Below, one piece after another: positions 47,569-60,700 of a DNA stretch of 64,000 nucleotides. Under the pieces are notes generated by a model. It searched no databases and was not told the origin of the DNA. It worked only from the letters and a program-made list of their open reading frames with translations. The translations under genes were made by a program, and so were the position numbers. Each line of letters opens with the position of its first letter. Position 1 is the stretch's first letter. Source of the stretch: Asterella californica. Its lineage: Eukaryota > Streptophyta > Marchantiopsida > Marchantiales > Aytoniaceae. Location: assembly GCA_036924285.1 (NCBI GenBank), contig JAYKYS010000012.1:10974001-11038000 (forward strand), in the 5' to 3' direction.

Positions 47569-48957
47569 TCTAGTTGACTCTAGGGATCGCTCCTATTCAG
47601 AAAAAGACTCTTGCAATGATCTCACTTGCTCTAGTTCATTTTATATTTTGTCTCCCAAATAAATATTTACACTTTCACATTTACTTCATTCACAATACAA
47701 ATATGTCCTAGAGTGTAATGGCACCATACTTTTTGAGAATCGATTTTTGTTCTCGAATGTTTGGAATTGAGTTCGATAGCGTCGGTAAAAAGACAGTTAT
47801 CGCACTGTGTTCAGTTTTATATTTTTCAGTTGGTCCAAGATTAAAGACTAATCTCTACGAATTGCTCTCTTGCTCTTTGATTAGCAGTTTTTTGGGTTCA
47901 CAATTCTTCAACTTTGATAATAATCTGATTTTTCTCAAAAGAGGATCTGGAAGATAAAAAAACAGAAGTAGATGCGATGCAACTAGTTTATTATCGCAAT
48001 AAATCACAATCACGAAATAGTTTCAAAAACACTAGAATTCTAAAAAAAAACTAGTGTTCCTGAAAATACAAAACTCAATAAATTTAGTGCGATTATTCTC
48101 TTATTAGGACTTAAAAAAAACTATGCTATTTTCTTGAGCGACAAGCAAATAAACTTAAACGGAGGTTCAATAAACTGGAGTTTAGGCTAGGTAGGTTCTT
48201 ATTTAATTTCATACACAGTGATACCGGCTCTGTATCTCAGTTTGTATATAAAACATACGTGTAAAACATGTCGTTCTGTCAAGGATGATGAGTTCTTTAC
48301 GGGATAATCGATCATGGTCGATTATTGACACTTGTTACTTTAGATGACGTGGTCGTCTGAGGAAGCTGAGGAAACACTTTCTGTATTATTCCTATTTAGA
48401 CATATAAACTTTAAATCCTTCCGTGAATACATAGGATTCCAAATCTCTGGATTATGGCATAGAGCACTATCTGCGTGTTGCCCTTGAGATGTGTGAAATT
48501 GTGGTCATTTTAACTCGGTTTAACTCAGGGAAATATGTTTTTGGAAATGACCTGTTCATTCTATGCATCTTCGGAACGCAGAATTGCCTTCCAGATGAGA
48601 AAACCATGGTTCATGGATTCCAGTTCAGGATGAAATATGATTGTGGAAACAATGGAACTCTTTGAAGAGAGCACTGCATCAAAGACATGATCCGTTGCGA
48701 TGAGTTTGATCAAAGTAGATGAAGATGTGAAGTGTGAGGAGATGTCAGATGTTGCAGAGGAGATGTCGCTGATGCAGTTGCTCCAAACTTAAGTTTTCAC
48801 AGTTTTGTGATGTATTTACTAGATGATGCTATAAATCTTCATTAAAAACCGGCTTCACTTCGTAATCAACCCGAGTAAAATAACTAGGTTTGCTTTGCGT
48901 CATCAACAGCAAACGTAGTTCTACTTCTTGTTGATGACGCAAAGCACTGTACACCCA
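47569..48957. other. Intergenic, nothing assignable
   Basis: AT-rich sequence without recognisable gene. A frame at 47718-47957 has no domain signature. Confidence 0.4.
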
Positions 48958-49610
48958 TGGTTTCTGTACCCAAAAGTTGAAGGTATCACTCTCCGAATAT
49001 ATACCTGATTTTGTACCACCTAAAGAGAATATCAAGTCTGATAAACAACAGGTTGTACCTCCTAAAGAGAATATCAAGTCTAAATTTGTTTATCCATGTT
49101 ACCAATCAATTTTAGACGTCAGGGTAAATGAAACCCCAGGCACAAACCGCCTATCTGAAAGTCGTGACTTAAAAAGGTCTGATCCGGACAGCAGTGTGGT
49201 TGGTATAAACTTCGAACTTTGATTTCATGGAATATGCAGGTTGGGAAGCCTTCGCGGGACACTGGCGAAGGCCTCCTCCCAACCTGCATATTCCATGAGA
49301 ACGCAGCTCTACTGAACTTAGAACGTAGAAGAGTTGGACCTCAAAAGTTAAGAGCTGATGCAAACAGAAAGTGGTCACTTCAAGAAGCCATGTTTTACGC
49401 AGATGCTGTCGACTCACGTGGACTTCAATATCACGAGGTTCATTTCAGTACCTTCTTGGGATACCTTAGAAACTAAAACACCTTCAAAGCCAAGCTTTGA
49501 TTCAGGTCTGTGGGTGGGTGGATGCCTTTTCTGTGTGTCAGTAAGATGCTCCAGTGCGCCTCTTAAAAGGGCCAATAAGACGAAACAGGTCATAAGAAGT
49601 CGAACCCTAG
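48958..49610 (+). pseudogene. Inverted partial duplicate of PHYLLO (menC exon and flanking introns)
   Basis: Read on the plus strand, this stretch follows the minus-strand sequence 53965 down to about 53395. It carries the last bases of one menC exon (TTTCTGTACCC..AAGTTGAAG), the intron, the next exon (about 49242-49437, with [16 protein letters not shown] and AVDSRGLQYHE), and part of the following intron. The copied exon differs from the functional one. It has lost one ATA codon, carries an inserted foldback at its 5' edge, and has substitutions such as LE to HE just before the donor site. It lies about 0.65 kb downstream of the PHYLLO stop and in the opposite orientation. Confidence 0.85.
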
Positions 49611-49628
49611 ACTTGAGTCAGTTACTGA

Positions 49629-49774
49629 TATTTCGTATATCTGATGATCTAGGAACCTCTCCCAACCTTACAGGATTCACACATATGGAGTATTTGGTTG
49701 GAAAGTTGATATTTCGTATATCTAATCTAGGAACCTCTCCAAACCTTACAGGATTCACACATATGAAATATTTG
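49629..49774. repeat. Tandem repeat, two ~73-base units
   Basis: Two units starting ATATTTCGTATATCT and each containing CCTTACAGGATTCACACATATG (split here only for description). The units are nearly identical except for a short indel near GATGATC. Confidence 0.75.
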
Positions 49775-50261
49775 TATGGAACTTTCCAACCGCAACGTAA
49801 TAATCTCCGGTGTTAGATTTCTTGAAAACCACAACATTGTTGAGAAAAGTACATTGCCGTTTGAAAGCTACAGAAAATTGTCTTTTTCAAGAAATCCAAC
49901 AGCTGAGGCAGGGAGATACGTACTTGAAGCTCTCTCGTGCACAGTTGGTACGCAGTTGTTATTCTCCTAAAACTCGTAAACTGAGTCCTAGAGTCCTTGA
50001 CATGGATGGAGGATATAAGTGCTGAAGACCAACAGTGTGATCCATCTCAGAGGCATACGATTCGTAATTCTATTGTAATTCTAGCTCCCGGACATACGTG
50101 CACAAATAACCTTAGTAGGAAAAGTGGGGTGCTGACTAAAACCCCGTTAAGCATGGCACCAGAGTGAAGCTTTCGTTAAATTTCGAGCGGCTGCTGAATG
50201 GTACCTACAAACCTAGTATGTACGCATACCCTAACGTTATAGATTGAGCTGAAGATATAAC
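49775..50261. other. Downstream region of PHYLLO
   Basis: No gene found. It presumably contains the 3' UTR and polyadenylation region of the minus-strand PHYLLO transcript. Confidence 0.4.
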
Positions 50262-51789
50262 CTACTTTCCTGCCGTTGTGGCAAACTCGCGGACAGCCTT
50301 CACCAGTCGCAGGGGACTTTCTACAGGCAAATTATGACCACATCCTTCAATTACAAGCAGTTCAGTGACTAAATCATCCCCTGCTTCTTTTGCGTGCCTC
50401 CGTCTGTCTAACAGGAGTATACTCTCGTTATCTCCTTGAGATTTAGCCTCGACAACGCACTCCCTATAATTGCCGCTCTGTCCAGGCAGTGCTGTTCCCT
50501 TACGAGTCCCTACCATCTGATGAGCAATTTCAACAAACTTGGTGTCCTCTTCTCCCACCACGAACAAAAGCGGCACCCCGCCGTTGGGAAGATCCCCCCA
50601 TAAGGATCTACAAGCAAACGTGCATAAATGTTCATTTCGTCCCAAACAAACGTGACAAGAATAGACAAATCACTTGCTTTATGTGTCCAAACTGAAGCAA
50701 CGTTTCCATCCGACATAGGGGATGCAGTGATGGGAAGAGATATACGGAACGATCGGAAAGAAAAACGATGGTGTTACGGGAGAAGAACCGAAGGGTGTTC
50801 TTAGAACGAAGTACATTCCACTGGAGAACATGGAACACTCCCCTTCTACGTCTATCACCTCACTGCACATTACAACCTCTGCAACTCTACCAAATATCAG
50901 AGAACGTACAATGGCGCTTGGCACTAAATGTTAGAGGACCTACCTCTGTCGTCCAGTGCTGAAAGACGATAACGACTTGGCTAAACTGTGAACATTTTGG
51001 TGCTCCACGCGTGTTCGCTTAATCACCTCGAAGTCGGGATGTGCTCGAAAGCTAACATGTTAATGCGACGAAGATTAGAACTGCTGTCTTCAGCTGATAG
51101 AAGTGGATTTCAACTACAGAAGCAGAATCAGTATTAAACTGTACCTTTTCCACATTGGTTGACTGTACCACGTGTCAACAAAAGAGTGTATACCAGCTTC
51201 ACACAAAGTTGCAGAAAGTACATCATCGTGAGTTGCTCTAAGCTCTCGTGCGGCAGCACTGTGAAAGCCCGGGCTGCCTGACACGATGACAGCTGCAGAG
51301 ATCTACAAATCGAATGCAAGTAGGAAGTAAGTTTCAGATTCAATACCGTTACTACTCACAATCAGTCAATCAAATTAAACGAAAGGACAGATATTCAAAT
51401 GATCCCTGATAAGAGTATAGCATCCTTATTAAGACCAGCATTACCCTTCGGCTTTTGTTAAGTGCCATGTGAAGGGCGATGCGTGCTCCCATCGAGTAAC
51501 CCACCAGTATCACGTCCTCTACCCCGAGCTTCTCAACCATGAAAGACAAGCCTGATGCTAATCCCTGCATTGACCATGCATCATCTTCATTCCAATCACG
51601 TTTTGAGTCACTCTTTGGTTCCAGCTCAGAGTTATCAATACTTTCCTCCACTGCAGTGTGTCCGTGGCCAGGAAGATCCACAGATATACAGCGAAAGCTA
51701 AGAGACAGGGAATCCATAACCGGTAGCCAGTCTTCCCCATTCCCGAGAAAGCCATGAAGGAATAACAGTGTGGGTGCTTTGTCAGCTAA
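50262..51789 (-). other. MenH module of PHYLLO (alpha/beta hydrolase, SHCHC synthase)
   Basis: Eliminates pyruvate from SEPHCHC. Blocks visible are [18 protein letters not shown] (oxyanion region), [26 protein letters not shown] (nucleophilic Ser), [36 protein letters not shown] (probable acid residue region) and [16 protein letters not shown] (catalytic His). About 318 residues are encoded, longer than bacterial MenH (about 250), mainly through an acidic insert after GHGHT and a segment before the last helix. It ends TAGK-stop. Confidence 0.92.
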
Positions 51790-54700
51790 CTGCAATAATT
51801 CAAAAACGTAGTAAAATTAGTAAGAGCTTGCGGGTAACAATCGTAAAGACGTACCTTGACAAAAATCAATGCAAATGTTTATAAAAATTTCCACATAACC
51901 AGAGAAAGCGAGGTAAACCGCAGACAGAAGTCTAATACACATGGACTACTATCTCCCTGATAAGAGGAAGCAAGCAAGTACTCCTTGATCTGGATAAGAT
52001 CCATTCCCAGAGGCAACGTACTGGTGCACATGCAAAGAAGAAGGCAGACAGCCTGTGTGCTCCACAGACCTTTTACGAAGCCAAACACAAGCGCACAGAG
52101 ATAACCTTGCTAACTTGGTAGTACCGTACCTCCGAGTGTTCCGACCCCATCTCATTGATATGAAAAGAGTATGATCCAACCGGAAGGTTAACTTTAACGA
52201 TATATGTGCTCAAACGAAATCTGTCAGATGTCGGCTGCTTCCGACTCCAATTTGACTGCACGTGTTCGAGATGGTCCGCGGCCTTAGCACAGAACATTTC
52301 TATGCCTTCCCCTGTGCTCCTTCTTTGAAGTTTAGGATCATCCTTTAACCACTTGTACGTTCCAAGACCATGCGCGACTGGAGAAGCTGTATTAACGTTC
52401 GGTTGTACCTGTGAACTTTCCAATCTAGCAGATGACACTGCTTTCAACTGTTTCCAGTCAACATACGCAGCAAACTGAGCCAAAGCTGCCAAAGTTACAC
52501 TGCTTTCAAATGCTGAACTTATCACGACCATCATTCCTTGTGACTGCGCACACTGGGCTATTTTACAGGCTTGCTCAAAGCCCCCAACACGGCTTGGTTT
52601 AATTACCTGTGGTGAAAAATGAATTGCCTCAGTTAGATGACTAGCAAAGGAACTCGCATGATACCAAGCACACATAATAAAGCTAAAATGTAATTCGCTA
52701 TGGACATTCATTTCCCAATCTCAGTTCATTTGAGCCATTGACCAGATTAAGTTTGAAGCAATGTCAAATAAGGAAACTACCAAGCGGAAGTTGTCTAAGC
52801 CGAGTGTTTAACCTTCTACTGTACGAAAGTTCTTGAACGTAACATCGCCATTCAAGTGCGGAAAGACTTTACCACAGCCACTACTCCTAAGTGTGCGTAA
52901 TATTCTAGTGTGCTCTCCACGTTACGAGGGCTCTCGTCCAAAGTCTCGTCAAGAGCTACCGGCAACGCCGTCTCTTTGCAAAACTGTAGCAGATCCTGTG
53001 GGGTTTTGACAGGTTCCTACGACCAGAACGATGAAATATCAGTAACTGCCTCAAATGAGAGCATACCCTAACACGCTAAACAGCGGTCAAAATGTCTGGA
53101 CTTTATCTCAGAGAATACCTGGGGTGCACATTTTAGGACAAGCCTACAGTTCACTATATATCCAGCTTCTTAGAAGGTTACAAGATTCTAAATTTCAGAG
53201 TATGCAGTTCGGTATTATTTCTTCCATGCAATATTCTACACGAGTCGGCTTCCTCCTCTATCAGAACACTGAAGATCTTGGGAAGTCCACTGTATTCTTT
53301 TATAACACGATGGACTTCCCAAAGAGGGCAGGGCCAATGTTCATTTCAGCTTCATCATCCCGTCTCGGTCTAATCATACCTTCTGCACCTGAAATCATTT
53401 GCGGCGTCTAGGTATCAACTTCTTATGATCTGTTTCCTTGTATTGGCCCTCTTTCAAGGTGCACCTGAGCATCTTACTCCCACACAAAAAAGTCATCCGC
53501 TAATCGGAATCAAAGCCTGGTTTCTAAGGTATCCCAAGAAAAAGGTACTGAATGAACCTCGAGATACTGAAGTCCGCATGAGTCGACAGCATCTGCGAAT
53601 AACATGGCTTCTTGAAGTGACCACTTTCTATTTGCATCAGCTCTTAACTTTATTTGAGGTCCAACTCTTCTACGTATTAAGTTCAGTACGGCTGCGTCCT
53701 CCAGCGGCGAAGACCTCCTCCCAACCTGCATATTCCATGAAATAAAAGTTCGAAGTTTATACCAACCACACTGCTCTTCAGATCAGAATAAAACTTTTAG
53801 ATAGGCGTTTTGTGCCTGGGTGTCAACATGAACCCCAGAACAGCGTCCTGACGGGTAAAATTGATGGTAAACAAATTTAGACTGTTAAAACTCTGATATT
53901 CTCTTTAGGTAGTACAAAATCAGGCATACAGAGAGTGATACCTTCAACTTTAGGGTACAGAAACCCTCCCGGACAAGGTCAGCAGCTGCGTCAGCGACAT
54001 CTTCAGCAGAGCCTTCTGAATCAAGGAGACCACAAATTCGCACATTGGGGTTGATGTCCGGAGGACTATCAACAATAGCACCTGAGAGGCTTGACTGAGG
54101 AACGCGGCACAGGAGTTGTAACAAAGAACAACCGCTTGAAGATGCTAATGCTCCAAGAAAAGCCATCTCTAAGCCCATACGGACAACTGGATGTATGGTG
54201 TTATCCTGAGGTTGACAAGAGATACGTTTTTACGAGATTAATTCCATTTCCAGCTTACGATGACAGACTTTCTGGCAAAAAACCTTGGCAAACTTTGGCA
54301 AACATCTTCAAGTGGGCAGCATACACAAAAGCTCTGCCAGAACTGGATGCTGTCCTGCAAACCGATGACGGCATGTAAGAGGAAAATAAAAGGACTTTAC
54401 GGTTTCAATCTGACCAGCGGGTGCATTACTTTTGAGGACATACAACGTCACCTTCCACAACATATGAATGCTAGTACGCTTATTCACTGAAGACTCCGTG
54501 GCCTCCCGTCAGGATACACACCTGAATACCAGCCACATCAGAAAACCAATCTCCAAAGCTACCATTCAACAGAGCTAATGAGGGAAGCAGTTGAAGACCC
54601 CGCAATTTTGAGCAAACGAGTCGTAGCTGCTCTTCTGCATCAAGTAAGCTCTCTTCATGCAGTCCTTCCAACGGTGCTATCTGCAAGAAATAAACACCAG

Positions 54701-57700
54701 ATTTCCTCATCACTTCAACCGGGACTTGATCAAACCTTCGTTCAAGAACAAAATTTCTTGGGAACATGCAAACTAACCTACGGTTCAGTTTATCGCCAGC
54801 GCTTTTTACCATCTGAAGTTCCTTGCAAGACTTTGAGACTTCCCAGATTTCAGTGAACAATAAGTCCGCACGTTGTACGGCTTTACTACGAGGAAAGGAC
54901 ACGGCATATTCACATCAAGCAGAATTCTGATCATTTTTTAATACCTCTCCAACCCCGGATGATCCATTGACGAGAGTCACACGAACAAGGAAACCCTCTC
55001 TTGATTCTTCTCCTGATGAGGTTGGCTTCACCTTGGTTGTTGGGGGTGCCTTCAGATTAACTCTGATAAGGTATCCAACTTAAACAATTAGTTTTGCGAA
55101 AGAGCATGCTATGTTTGAAGGACAACTGTGAATAAACTAGTTCAGTCAGGGCCTAATGTTCAGCCAAAAACCTTCTCATGTAAGAAGGTACAAGGCTGCA
55201 CAAGGACATCCACCCCGACGGAGCACAAGATGTTCACCTGTATGCGAAATACTCCGCTTCAGAGATTCTAAGGCCATAATCAGCCTCGCTTGCAAGCTGA
55301 GAAGAGGAGAGCGAGATAACATGAAAAGCTCGAGTCACTGCCTGACCAATAGAGTTTTGTAAGAACCTGCCACATTCTCGTAAAGTTACTTCCTATAGGA
55401 GAAGAGAATCACTTCTAAACGTCTGGAGTGAAACCATGCAACATACGACCAGATATCTAAGGCGCACGATAAACCCCGGGCACGACAAGCATCTAATAAC
55501 GAGGTTCATCCAAGTTTTCTCTACGCGATCTGGTCTTGCCGGACCAGACTGATTTCGCTATCCCTTTTCCGTGGAAGCATGCTGATACGACCTATAAGGT
55601 TGTGACAGAGGATAGAGCAAACTTGAAAGGTAAAAAATCTCAGGAACACCTCCGACAATACAGTCTCACCAAAGATATAGCATAAGGCTTTCTCCTACGC
55701 ACTTGAAGAGGATAAAAAACGCGATCTTCGGGAAAGTGAAGTGAGAAATCAAAGTCCATGCTGGAACAGGACAAAACCTGTGAAAGTCTGCATTTTCTTC
55801 GATTGTGCTTTCAACCTCAATCACACAGTTCAAGGGGCTCCGTTGAACAACTTGCAGCGCTGTCTTCAGGTCCCCTTTACTCTTTACATACCAGTGGTCC
55901 ACACTGAGAAATCACAGCGTTCGCGATGAAGTCCTTCAGAACTTTAGAGTTATCGATGCGGACCATAACCAGATCACTTTCAGTTTGACACCCGGAACAC
56001 GGACTATACTAGGTTAGTTCCTACAGACCTGAAATACCAGAATCTAAACCACCTCAGAGATTACTGCAAAGCTCGGACTTCAGCTTACAAACCATTAAAA
56101 GAAAAGGACTCAAACTTCCTAGTCCGGACAACATTGCTACTCCTTTTCAAACAGCGCTTATATAGCAGAACATACAGATCAACTACAACCTATTACCTAT
56201 GAGCTTGACAAAGTTTCTTCAGGTCCACAGTATGCGGCGTAGAAAAGAAAGAAGTGAACAAAGCTTCAGGTAAAGTCTCAGCGACCGGAAGAAGGCTAAA
56301 TATTCCTCCTCCACGGTTATTCACAACTACGACTGTGACAGGTGGTTGTCCAACTCTGCACACGTACAGCCAGCGATCAAGAGGAGGAAGTAAATTATCG
56401 GCAAAGATAATTGCTGGTAGTGATAGATCTACGCGTTAGTCAAACCCAATATGTTCGTTCTGTACTCTAAAGGTACTCATTAACAAAATCCGTACAATGT
56501 CTATTTGTTCAGCCAAAACCGCATCAGCAGTAGAGAGACGGAATACGGTACCTTTTGGTAAGCAGGGTTAAACCATTTGTATCGTGGAGGAAAGACACGT
56601 CTCCCACGAGTAACGTTACCTGTAATCGATCAACCACATAAACATACAGAGTGAAGGAACATACAAGGCAAAAAGAGCGAACGAAGTAAAACGAGTCGAA
56701 TTCTTGGAACGTATCTCATTCACATAACGAAAGATAACCCTCATACAGTTTACCAAGGCGATCATCTGAATTAGACCTTACCCGTTGATTGCTGCCTGCA
56801 GCAAAGCCAATGGCTGTGCTGAGAACTCCATCAATCCCACTGGCACCCCTGTTCGCGCCTACCCTTGCCCCCAAATGAGGTAATCTCTGGTCCCCACTGT
56901 CCTGGTTCTCGGAGGTTCCCAGTAAGTTTAAGGCACCATGAGCAAACATGTCTGAATCTCGGATGGGCATACTGTTCCCAAGAAACAAAGCTGAGTCTGA
57001 AGGTAAACATGAGATAACGTAATGCGCCACATACGGCTCTGTTAATGATGATTCGGCTTGCAGCCGCAGAAAGACTTCTCTCTGAACCTGCGCAACGGAC
57101 GAATGCGATCCATTAACAAACATGATTAATGATTTTTTAGCACAATGTCTAACGCCATGAACAAGCGAAGGCAATCTGGTTCTCAACTACTGTGAGTTAT
57201 GGGATAAGACGAGAGACGGTGTCCTGAGAGTACGGAACCGTTAAAGTACGAACACCAGTAAAATGAATTGATAGTGTGGTAGAGTACAGCCAAAACTTGT
57301 TGAATCAAATAGCCTAACTTATTTAGTAAAAAGACAACAACAGCGGGTTCACTGACCATGGTCCAGGATTACAAGCATTTGGTCGACATCTGTACATTCA
57401 GTACTCATATTACCATGAAAAGATCAGAACCTTGGCCTCATCACGTGTCAAACAATCCACACACACTAAAGGACCGACCAGAATGGGTACCACATCTGAA
57501 AGTAGTTGCAACTGGCTACAAAATGCAGTCACCGGCCTGGACCCAGCAGCATTCATGATCGTGTAAGAAAATTCTGCAGCAGAACTCTGAACTCGATGGG
57601 TGACGATGTGAGAAGGATCATGACGAAACGAATGCTCCTCGACGACGATGTAAGCTCCAGGACTGGCAGCCTCCAGAAACTGAGAAAGTCGCTTACTTGT

Positions 57701-60700
57701 CAATCGGCTGCCAATCTTACACGTGAACAGACAGGCAGCAACATGTCAGAACAGACAACAAGGTGAGATGACTCCTACCGACAAAGCTCGTGGCGCGCAC
57801 AGGAAGGTTTAACTCAACTTCAGAAAGTCGAAAAGAGCATAACTTCTTAACTCGATGAAACAATCTCTACTTACCTGTAAAACCACGTCTGGTCTCAAGG
57901 ACTGCCTCACGCTGCTACTAAGCAACATTTGGTCGAAGTTGTGAATAATGTTCACTTTTCTTTCACCAACACAGCTTGAGCACAGAACGTTGCCAATCCG
58001 AAGACCGGACAAGATATCTGGAACTACGGGCCAACCTAAGTGTTGGGCAAGAAGTGCGACAGCCCAAGTCTCTTCAGATGCTGAGAGTCCACCCACAATT
58101 ATCAAACCTCTTGTAGCACCTTCGAGCAATTCTGCCACCCCTTCCAAATCTGCCGCATAAGTTGGATGCATACCCCCCAGAAGCTTTGGCTTGCAGTCAA
58201 TATATCGTGTATAGGGAGCTGAAGTGGCAGTCCATCTCTCCAAACCTTTCAGACAAGTTGCACTCCATGATTGTGGTGTTCCAGCAAGAGGTTCTCTAAA
58301 CCCACAATTGATGTGGACAGGACCCGACGGAGAAGACATCGCCTCGTGAATTGCGGAATCTACTGTAGTAAGTACCATTCTGGCTGGTACCTTATCATCA
58401 GCTACAGGGAGGTTGGCGTGGTAACGAGCAAATCCTCCGAAATGCTTTTCCTACGGGCAGCAACAGAAACAGTAAGTAGAAAGTGTGGGATTTATCTTTC
58501 TGATGTCAAGAACGCATCCAAATTGCCAGCTGTACGCACTGGGCGAATCAGCTGGGGAGGCTCTAAACCATCTGAACGGAACAAAATCGATAAGCCGTGT
58601 ATACTCTTAGTAGTGCACTACATTACATAAAGCTTGAAGTCAGTCAAGGGGAGGTTTCTGAAACCTGATCAATAGTCTGGTTTGCACCAGTGTCGTGCAG
58701 TTCCGGGGGTCGATCAGCCGTAATGACCAACATAGGAACAAAGTCCTGACTTGCTTCTACGACCTGCTCAGAAATCCAACATGATTAGGACTAAACCTCC
58801 TAACTTGAAATGTATAGAGTAACTAAAAAAATGTTTCCTTGTCCTGAGCGATTTATTGTCATTGTGATGACACGAATGGAGATCTGAGAAACTGTTTCTG
58901 GTGTTCCATATGATGGACTTCGATGAAACCAAAACAAATGGAATGATTCAATCAAAGAATTATAATCAGTCCTCTCTTCTTCACTTTCTCTATAACTTCA
59001 TGACTATAATTTGAATAGTTTGTAAGGTACTTCGAGAACACCGGCCCCATTGACTCTACACCTCTTCTATCTCCCCTGATCCAGCTCTGAATGTCACTGA
59101 TATCTTAAGCAGTAGACTTACTGCAGGCAGAAGATTTGAGACGGCCGTTCCAGAAGACGTGATAATAGCAGCGGGTTTATTTGCTCCTCGTCCGTACCCA
59201 ACGGCATGGAAGCCCATAGAGCGTTCATCAATACAGGACACGCACGTGATTCTCGGGTTGGCAGCGGCTGCGGCTGTGATTGGGGATGAGCGAGACCCTG
59301 GAGCTATACAGAAGTACTGCAACATGACAAGTTTAAATAATCCTAAGAATACACCTCCATTGAAACACCGGGTGGAAGTCCTTGCCATACGCAGTTACAA
59401 CTGAAGGAGGAATTTACCTAGGGCATTGCCGGTTATGTACCTGACATAAATGAAATTACGCAGCAGAAGACAATGCGAACAATGTATTATTTGGCCCAAA
59501 AAGTTATCTTGGCTATGTATCACACAAGTAGCTTGACCTCCGAGACAACCAAGTCGTGCACGCATATCAATCAGGTAACTCAACTCCTTGAAATACATTT
59601 AGGTATCTTAGGAACAACGACTGAACCTATTCCAATACTTGATTTGTGACTTCAAACTGCCATATTTGTACTGTTACTTGCCGAATGATTCAAGGAACGA
59701 AGCAGTAAATACATGAATGACTACCAGAAAAAGTCGATGGCAGAACATAGATTTTGCAGTTTTATTGAAGAGTTCTCTTTTAACTGTAACCTCGTTGGCA
59801 ATAAAACTCGGAAAATTCCTCCAAGATTATGTCCGATCCTGATTCTGCTAATGGTGTACTGCTTGAGACCTGGGCCTCATGGGATTGATGTGTTCGTTTC
59901 CAGGCACTATGAGTTTCTTTGCAGCCAAGAGACATAATCTGAGAGCAAACCCCTGTACCCAGCAAAAGGTAGGTTACGAAGACAGCCAGCTGCTTCGCCT
60001 AAGCCTTCTGAGAATCGTACCATTCTGTGCAATACTTCGCAGCTTTCGTACTAAAGAAACAGATACACAGACCGTCTATGGCAACGAGTTCAACATGTGT
60101 GATCTTCCTAGTACAAAATATGTAGCTGCCATCGTGGCATGAAAGCAAAGGCTTAACTTAATATAGGGTAAGGGATATTACTTACAGTAATTCCTAGTCT
60201 GCAGCATTCCTCAACAATGAGCTTGGCCCACAAAGCATTGATGTTGACAACTTCCTCCAAGGGCTGACTTGGTTCCAGTAATCTTCCGAACTGACCATGC
60301 GAAGAGAACAGTCAGATCTAATTTGGGAAACACCGGCAGTAACAGCCAAGGTTACAGTTTCGAAACAAATTTGTCTCAAACCGAGAGGCAGATATCTTGC
60401 AATTACTGGAAATCTGGAGTAGCATGATATTTGCTGAGGCCACACGTCTGGGCATGGAAGTGAACCACCACAGTCTCCCTACAACATGGATTGAGAAAAC
60501 CTTGACTCAAGTACCAGCGCAAAGTAAGAATGGGTTAATAATGATGAAATGTCAACCTGGCTTGTCTTTAGCTCAAGCTCACGCCACTCAGAAGAAGATT
60601 TAGAATCTTTCACAATGCCAACTCCCGCATACAGATATATGCACGTGCCCTGCCCACGTAAGAGATCGACAGTTCTCAGAAACAGCAACGAATGAAGTGA

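Noticed and set aside
47718..47957. 79-codon plus-strand frame with hydrophobic stretches
   Set aside because: AT-rich sequence gives hydrophobic residues by chance. There are no motif, homolog or flanking exons.
49219..49476. Open frame carrying [10 protein letters not shown] as a separate MenC gene
   Set aside because: It is a single duplicated exon with copied intron sequence and a foldback. No other menC exons lie nearby on that strand.
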